From Sphingobacteriales bacterium (GTDB lineage Bacteria > Bacteroidota > Bacteroidia > Chitinophagales > UBA2359): a stretch of DNA of 64,000 nt. Both the position numbers and the translations under genes were made by a program. Of the stretch, positions 59,149-64,000 are shown piece by piece (position 1 is the stretch's first letter; each line of letters starts with the position of its first letter). The notes under the pieces are model-generated. The model ran no database searches, was not told the DNA's origin, and was given only the letters and a program-made list of their open reading frames with translations. The stretch spans positions 62,001 to 126,000 of the forward strand of contig JADJTE010000004.1 of NCBI GenBank assembly GCA_016711295.1. The letters run 5' to 3'.

Positions 59149-59415
59149 GTAACTATTTAGGCAACTTCGCCAATAGGCTATTCATCAGATTTCCTGCAAA
59201 AGTAAGGAATCGAAAATTTAACCTTAGATTTGAGCGTTGCAGAGATTACACCTTAATCACTTCTTAAAATGCCGTAGGCATGTTATATTAGTAGCATATA
59301 GCAAGTACGATTCTTAAAATGCCGTAGGTATGGCATCTAATATTATATCTGTGAGGAATAAATGCGACCTACAAACATGAATTAGAATAGAGGGGCGCAA
59401 TACCTAAATAGTTAC
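59149..59415. mobile_element. GTAACTATTTAG-family MITE, long variant with different interior (copy 7)
   Basis: 267 bp. Perfect 13-bp ends GTAACTATTTAGG / CCTAAATAGTTAC and an exact 8-bp target duplication GTTGCTGA (59141-59148, 59416-59423). The interior shares nothing obvious with the short copies and has a near-duplicate of TTCTTAAAATGCCGTAGG (59263 and 59311). No open frame. Confidence 0.9.
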
Positions 59416-59510
59416 GTTGCTGATTGCCTTATTGCGAAGTGAACAAGAATCGCTGCCCTAAAAAGTTCCATAGCTTTGTTCCACAACAAACCTAAAAGAT
59501 GTCAATGGTA

Positions 59511-59644
59511 AGACTGTAGTGCAAAAAAGCAAAATTGGCACAAATTAAATTTAATTTCAAATTGTAAGTTATTTATTTACAGTCATTTACATATTTTGAA
59601 ATTACTAAACACTTTGGTAAAATGACTTTTTGCACCGCAGTCTG
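59511..59644. mobile_element. Putative MITE of a further family
   Basis: Ends AGACTGTAGTGCAAAAA and, inverted, AGACTGCGGTGCAAAAA (two mismatches); GGTA flanks on both sides (59507-59510, 59645-59648). AT-rich with no open frame. Ends of this kind resemble IS5-family termini; only one copy is in the window. Confidence 0.6.
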
Positions 59645-59670
59645 GTAATTATTGTTTGTTGAGTAATATA

Positions 59671-61034
59671 TTATTTGTCAAACCTAAATTTGATGGCATC
59701 GCATTGCTGCATTGTCGAGCTAAGTGCGAGCCGCATTTCGCGCCCTCGGTCTATGATGCCTATGGCGGCGGTATTGGGCGGAATGCTCCCTAAGTTATGG
59801 GCAAACAGAATGAGGTAATTGTCGGCGTTGCGTTGTATATTGACGGTGATGGTTCGTTTGAGCGATAAAAGGGGCTGTCGGTACAAAATCCATTCGCCGT
59901 TGAGCAGGAGCGATATAGTATCGCCGTCTTCTTGTTCGTTGTCGCGAACCCAAATTTCGATGCGTTCGCTTTGAATACTCACGTCGTTGCGCTTAAAAAC
60001 GGGTCGTCCGCCCAATTCGTCGGGTATTTTTCGTTCGGTATAGGTGATGTTTATGTCGCGCAGTTCGGGCGGCAATTTGGGGTCGTTGAGCGGTATGGGG
60101 TCTTGGGCGGGTATTAAATCGACGGTTGTCGTAGGTTTGGGGCTGCCATAGGGCGATGGGTGTTTGATGACAGGGATTTCTAAGGGTGGTTCGGGAATAT
60201 TTGGGATAGGAGGCGGTGCGTTTTTTGGGGGAGCCTCGGTATAGGGGCGGCGGGGCTTGGGTTCGGCATTAGGCGGCAACAGGCTTAGGTTGGGTAGGTC
60301 GTCGGGTACGATGTCGCGTTGGGGTGGTTCGTCTTGGGGCAGCACTACGGGCAATATGCGGATACCTTGCGTATTGAAGCGTTCGGTGGAAGTAGCAGCA
60401 GTAAATCCCATCCATACTTGTGGGTTGTTGCGAAAAATATGTTTGATTATATCGCCTTTGTACGACAGTCGCCATACGTCATCTACCCTTACACTTAGGC
60501 GTTTTTCGTCAGGTCGCCACGATATTTGGACGATATATCGGCGGCAGTCGGGCAGGTCGGCGGCTTTGTCGGGGTTGGCATTAGTGGGTCCGGCGAGGTT
60601 GTTTCGTGAGTGGTGGCGGTATCGCCATTTTTCATAATTGCTACGTGGGTATGGGCAGCACCTTCAAAGTCGTCGACATAATTGTCTATTTCTACGGCTA
60701 TCGAGGGGCTTAGTCCGCCGTACCCCAAGCCATAGCTGCCGCCGCCTATTGCGTCGTCGCCTTCTTGTTGCAATACAAAGGCAAGCCCATCGCTATCGGC
60801 ATAGCGACAGCCCAAAAACGCCTCGAATTTTAGGTCAAACGGCTCTTTTAGGTCGAGCTTCTTTTTGCGCCAGATAGCGGCTTGGCTGTCGTGCAACTTG
60901 CGCGTGAGGCGGTAGCGGTCTTTGTCCAATTTGACCGCGCCACCCAACAGTTCGTATTGGGCATTACAAGGCAATATGGCGGCACACAGCCCTACTCCAT
61001 ATAGAACAAAGTGATAAAAAAAACGCGCTAACAT
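59671..61034 (-). CDS. Secreted L-type lectin-domain protein, one frameshift
   Basis: Signal peptide ending near LPCNAQ. An L-type lectin fold follows: YELLGGAVKL, DSDGLAFVLQQEG, LSPSIAVEIDNY, then (after a one-base loss near 60615) NNLAGPTNANPDKAADLP and QVWMGFTAATS. A Pro-rich linker (e.g. PPPIPNIPEPPLEIPVIKH) leads to a C-terminal beta domain (VSIQSERIEIWVRDNEQEDG; LLLNGEWILYR). It binds glycans by family analogy and is exported; there is no clear T9SS sorting domain. Corrected length is about 455 aa. The two frames overlap only through the shift, so they are one gene. Confidence 0.8.
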
Positions 61035-61155
61035 ATTGTTTTATCCTCCTGCTTTGGGTATTTGCCGAAAACAGAGATGGGGGTTTTACTTGTGACGAAT
61101 GGTGTGCGCACTAAGGGCATAGCCCCAAAAGCGATAGGTGTGCGGTGAGTGTGGG

Positions 61156-61693
61156 CTATGGCAATTGCTCAAAGATACTAAAAATGGTTGTGCCGTAGTT
61201 GCGTTTTTGCAAAAATCGCGGGTGCGCATCAAAATTATGGTTGGGATTATGTTCTAATACAAACCACGATTCGGGTTTCAGTAGGTCGTAGCTAAATACT
61301 AAATCGGGTAGCGTATGCAAATTGGGCAAAGGGTAGGGCGGACCTGCAAAGATGAGGTCGTATTGTTGCGAACACGAAGCCATAAATTTAAATACGTCGG
61401 CTTTGACGGCAGCAATGGGCAGTTGTAGGCGATTGATGGTTTGCTCAATAAAAAATAGGCTGCGTTTGTCCAACTCTACAAGGGTAATGTCGGGGCAGCC
61501 TCGCGAGGGCAAATTCGTAGCTTATGCTACCTGTTCCGCCAAATAGGTCTAATACCGATAGCTCGCTGAAATCGAAAGTGTTATATAAAATATTGAACAA
61601 ACCTTCTTTGGCAATGTCGGTAGTTGGGCGTGCAGGTATGTTTTTGGGCGGTTCAAATCTGTAACCGCTGTGTTTGCCGCCTATGATGCGCAT
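61156..61693 (-). CDS. rsmD: 16S rRNA (guanine(966)-N(2))-methyltransferase RsmD, one frameshift
   Basis: It starts MRIIGGKHSGYRF at 61693, as in the family, with RPTTDIAKEGLFNIL and AdoMet motif VLDLFGGTGSISYEFA. One surplus base near 61505-61512 separates SRGCPDITLVELDKRS. The catalytic (N/D)PPY motif reads GPPY (FAGPPYPLP) here: the Asp codon appears as GGT. If real this would harm activity; a base-call error fits the error rate of this sequence. Corrected length is about 179 aa. Confidence 0.87.
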
Positions 61694-61808
61694 GATAGTA
61701 TAGAAGATGTGAAACGGAAAGTTGGGCAAAGATAAGGCGCGAAAATCTAAGTCTTGGTCTGATTTTTTTAGTTTTGAGTGGTTAATTCTTGGGCTGTTTA
61801 TTCATTTT

Positions 61809-61921
61809 GTAACTATTTAGCCTTGTAGGGGGAACTAATCGAATATACAGCGATGTCAGGCATTATTAGATAAGTATTGCTCATTACCTCATACCCAAAA
61901 CCCTATACCCTAAATAGTTAC
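61809..61921. mobile_element. GTAACTATTTAG-family MITE, copy 8
   Basis: 113 bp with complete 12-bp ends and an exact 8-bp target duplication TTCATTTT (61801-61808, 61922-61929). It lies between the amylase gene's 3' end and rsmD. Confidence 0.94.
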
Positions 61922-62081
61922 TTCATTTTCGAGGTTTCGGTTTGGGCAAATAGGAATTGCTTCGCGGAATAGCAGACTTTATGAATAGGAACTGTTCTTG
62001 AAAAGAACAGCATTGAAAATCAATGAGTTAGAATCACCAAAATCCTTGTGTTTGTAATGTATAGTGATTGGGGCGGGGCTT

Positions 62082-64000
62082 CTACCTAAGCGCGGGTATT
62101 GCTAACCTGCCTGCATTTTGTCGGTATAGGTTAAAATCGTCGGTTGATATATTGCCGTCTAAGTTCAGGTCGGCGGGGTGGTAGCTGTTTATGCCGCCTA
62201 TTGCCTGCCTATAAGCATTATAATCGGCAAACGTGATTGTACCTTTTAGGGCAGCATCGCCTGCGGGCATAGCATATAGGTTGGGACTTAGCAATACGGC
62301 TGTGTTGCTCCGCCTTCGATATTTGCTACTGCCGAAAAATCGAAGGGTATGGCATTAGGTAAGGCTATTGGATTGTTTGATAGCAAGGGCAGATGATTGC
62401 GGTGCTTTATGCTGATATAGTAGCTACCTGTTGTTAGGTTGGGCATACGCACCGATGTATTGCCCCATTCGTCCATAATGGTGCCGTCGGCGCGTACAAG
62501 AGCGGCGCGGCGCGATACCACAGCAGTATCCGAAGTACTGCGGGCTTCGAGCAATACCCAGTCGATGGTATTGGGTGGTAGATTGCGCACTGCGGGAATG
62601 TTTTCGGTGCCGTTATAGTTGAATGGTGCAGCGGTATAGGGTTGGTTTTTGGGCAACAAATTATTGTTAAATAGCGTAGGGCGCATATAGCTGTCCGTAT
62701 TATAAGCCCCTTCTAAGTATATTTTTCCTTTGAATATTGCGCCTGCTGTGGGTACACAATCAGGAGCAGCGGGGTTGTTGCAGCGCACCCAAACCGAATA
62801 ACTGCGCGGCGGCAGTTCGATATACATTTGGTTGCTGCCATTGACAACGGCATACGGAAAATTGGAGCGTCCTAATACATCAACCAGCGTGTCGCCCGTG
62901 CCCAAGCCGCCCGTACCTGTATTGACTACATGGTCTAAACGTAGTGCAGTGCCCGCAAAATTGATAGCTACTACTACGTCGTTGCCCGTAGGTGTATTAT
63001 AAATTTGATACAACAGCGTTGTATTGGGCTGCCCTTCTATATAATTGCTGCCGTAGGGTGTGCTAAAACGGCTTAGGTAATCGATACTCGTTGCGCCTTC
63101 TATAAAATTGCGGTGTGCATTGAGCAAGGCATCTATTTGGGGCTTGAGGGCGGCATTGGGCATATAACTTATTGTATTGCCATAATAATCGGGATAATAG
63201 ACCGATGGCAAGCCGATTTGGTTGTTAGTGAGTGTATAGGCATAGCCCAGAATAGGGTCGTTTTGCACGGCTTCGCCCGAAGTGCGGTAGTCGTGGTTAT
63301 TGACAAACGTGACAACGTTGAACGGGCTGCCGCCTGCTTCGGCAACGATACCGCTATTGAATACCTGCCGCGCATCGTAGCCAAAGGCATCGCAAGCATT
63401 TTTGAGTGCCCAGCGCAGCGGAAAATCGAAGGCATTCACCTTGACTACTGCCGATGTTGCGGCATTCATATTGGCATATACGTCATTTATCCAAGTATTG
63501 ATACTGTTTGCGTCGTTGATGTTTTCGCCTACCACCAGACCCGTGTTAATGCCGTTGGCGTGTAGGTAGTTGAACAAATAGCCCATAAACGACGGTTCGA
63601 AATGCTTGACGGCATCGATGCGCATGCCTTTGATGCCTACTTGTTGGTATGCCCAGCGCGTCCAAGCCGCAAGGGTGTCGCGGGTGGCGGGCACGCTGTG
63701 GTCGTAGTCGTAGAAAAATAGCGGAAAATCGCGGTCGCCGCAGAGGTTAGTGGGGTTGCCATTGGGTTTAAAGCAAGTATAGTTCATCGCGCCTCGCCCC
63801 GATGCTACGTGCGAAAAATCGGTATAAGTTTGGTATTTCAATTGCGCTACGACATCGGTAGCGGCGGCGGCGTTCCATATACCATAGATGCGGTGGTCGG
63901 AATAATCGCCGTTTTGGTTGCTTAGATATATCCAGAGGGTATCGCCCGCGCTAAAAAAATCGTTAGCAGCGAGGCTTATTTTAAACTCGTCGGTGAGGCA
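62082..64000 (-). CDS. Secreted GH13 alpha-amylase with dockerin-like C-terminal domain, one frameshift, 5' end outside
   Basis: The frame is open to the window edge (64000). The catalytic barrel shows region II GMRIDAVKH (nucleophile Asp), region III VVGENIND (acid/base Glu) and region IV FVNNHDYRT. C-terminal beta domains follow. A one-base loss near 62290 joins GGATQPY to LLSPNLYAMPAGDAA; the final ~70 residues have two EF-hand-like repeats (TFADYNAYRQ; DLNLDGNISTDDFNLYRQ), a dockerin-like tail often seen in Bacteroidota T9SS cargo (from memory). It cleaves alpha-1,4-glucans. No pul/sus genes lie nearby in the window. Confidence 0.88.

Noticed and set aside
1..64000. tRNA and rRNA genes
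   Set aside because: I looked for T-loop words such as GGTTCGAATCC and for rRNA core sequences on both strands and found none.

Overview
The window is a chromosomal segment of a member of the Bacteroidota, most likely from the Saprospiria/Chitinophagia side of the phylum (inference). Evidence: several secreted proteins with signal peptides and C-terminal type IX secretion (T9SS) sorting domains; a DUF4270 lipoprotein; SprB-type and PKD adhesin repeats; the paired yicC-gmk genes; and Bacteroidota-type promoters with a TAnnTTTG -7 box in front of many genes. No rRNA, tRNA or CRISPR array was recognised.

Layout. 1-4.4 kb: 3' part of yidC, cysQ, then a 1.9 kb repeat island (palindromic repeat, exactly duplicated GIY-YIG nuclease gene, six 120-bp satellite units), then an A-type Fe-S carrier gene. 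4.6-9.7 kb: rfbA, pfkA, a nested pair of miniature transposons, a DES1-like sphingolipid desaturase, kdsA. 9.7-18.9 kb: rpsA, an ECF sigma factor with a ChrR-like anti-sigma/cupin gene, an acyltransferase, a small T9SS protein, prmA, a cytochrome P450, a DCC-family protein, a BON-LysM protein. 19.3-26.6 kb: a TMTC-like membrane/TPR protein followed by three secreted proteins ending in a large SprB-type adhesin. 27-39.9 kb: an unknown protein behind a 10 x 43-bp tandem array, polyphosphate kinase, a BKACE enzyme, pcm between two peptidoglycan-binding proteins, a long-chain acyl-CoA synthetase, formiminotransferase-cyclodeaminase, a sphingomyelinase-like phosphodiesterase, secreted proteins. 40-53 kb: an unknown helical protein, an M20 peptidase, a T9SS protein, glmS, a DUF4270 lipoprotein, surE, a very large SNF2 helicase. 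53-64 kb: rnhB, fabH, gmk, yicC, an anchor-L/PKD protein, a lectin-domain protein, rsmD, a GH13 amylase with a dockerin-like tail running off the window.

Two features dominate. First, the intergenic DNA is full of small repetitive elements. The main family has eight members with 5'-GTAACTATTTAG terminal inverted repeats; five of them show exact 8-bp target duplications, which fits an IS66-type MITE. There are also a second MITE family, a third element nested inside one copy of it, a fourth candidate, and a palindromic repeat module carrying a GIY-YIG nuclease. Several elements sit exactly at gene 3' ends and supply the stop codon. Second, at least 20 otherwise normal genes, including essential ones (rpsA, glmS, prmA, fabH), carry one-base indels, usually a missing base in a homopolymer. 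This points to consensus errors more than to decay, so these genes are annotated here as single full-length loci with the frameshifts noted.
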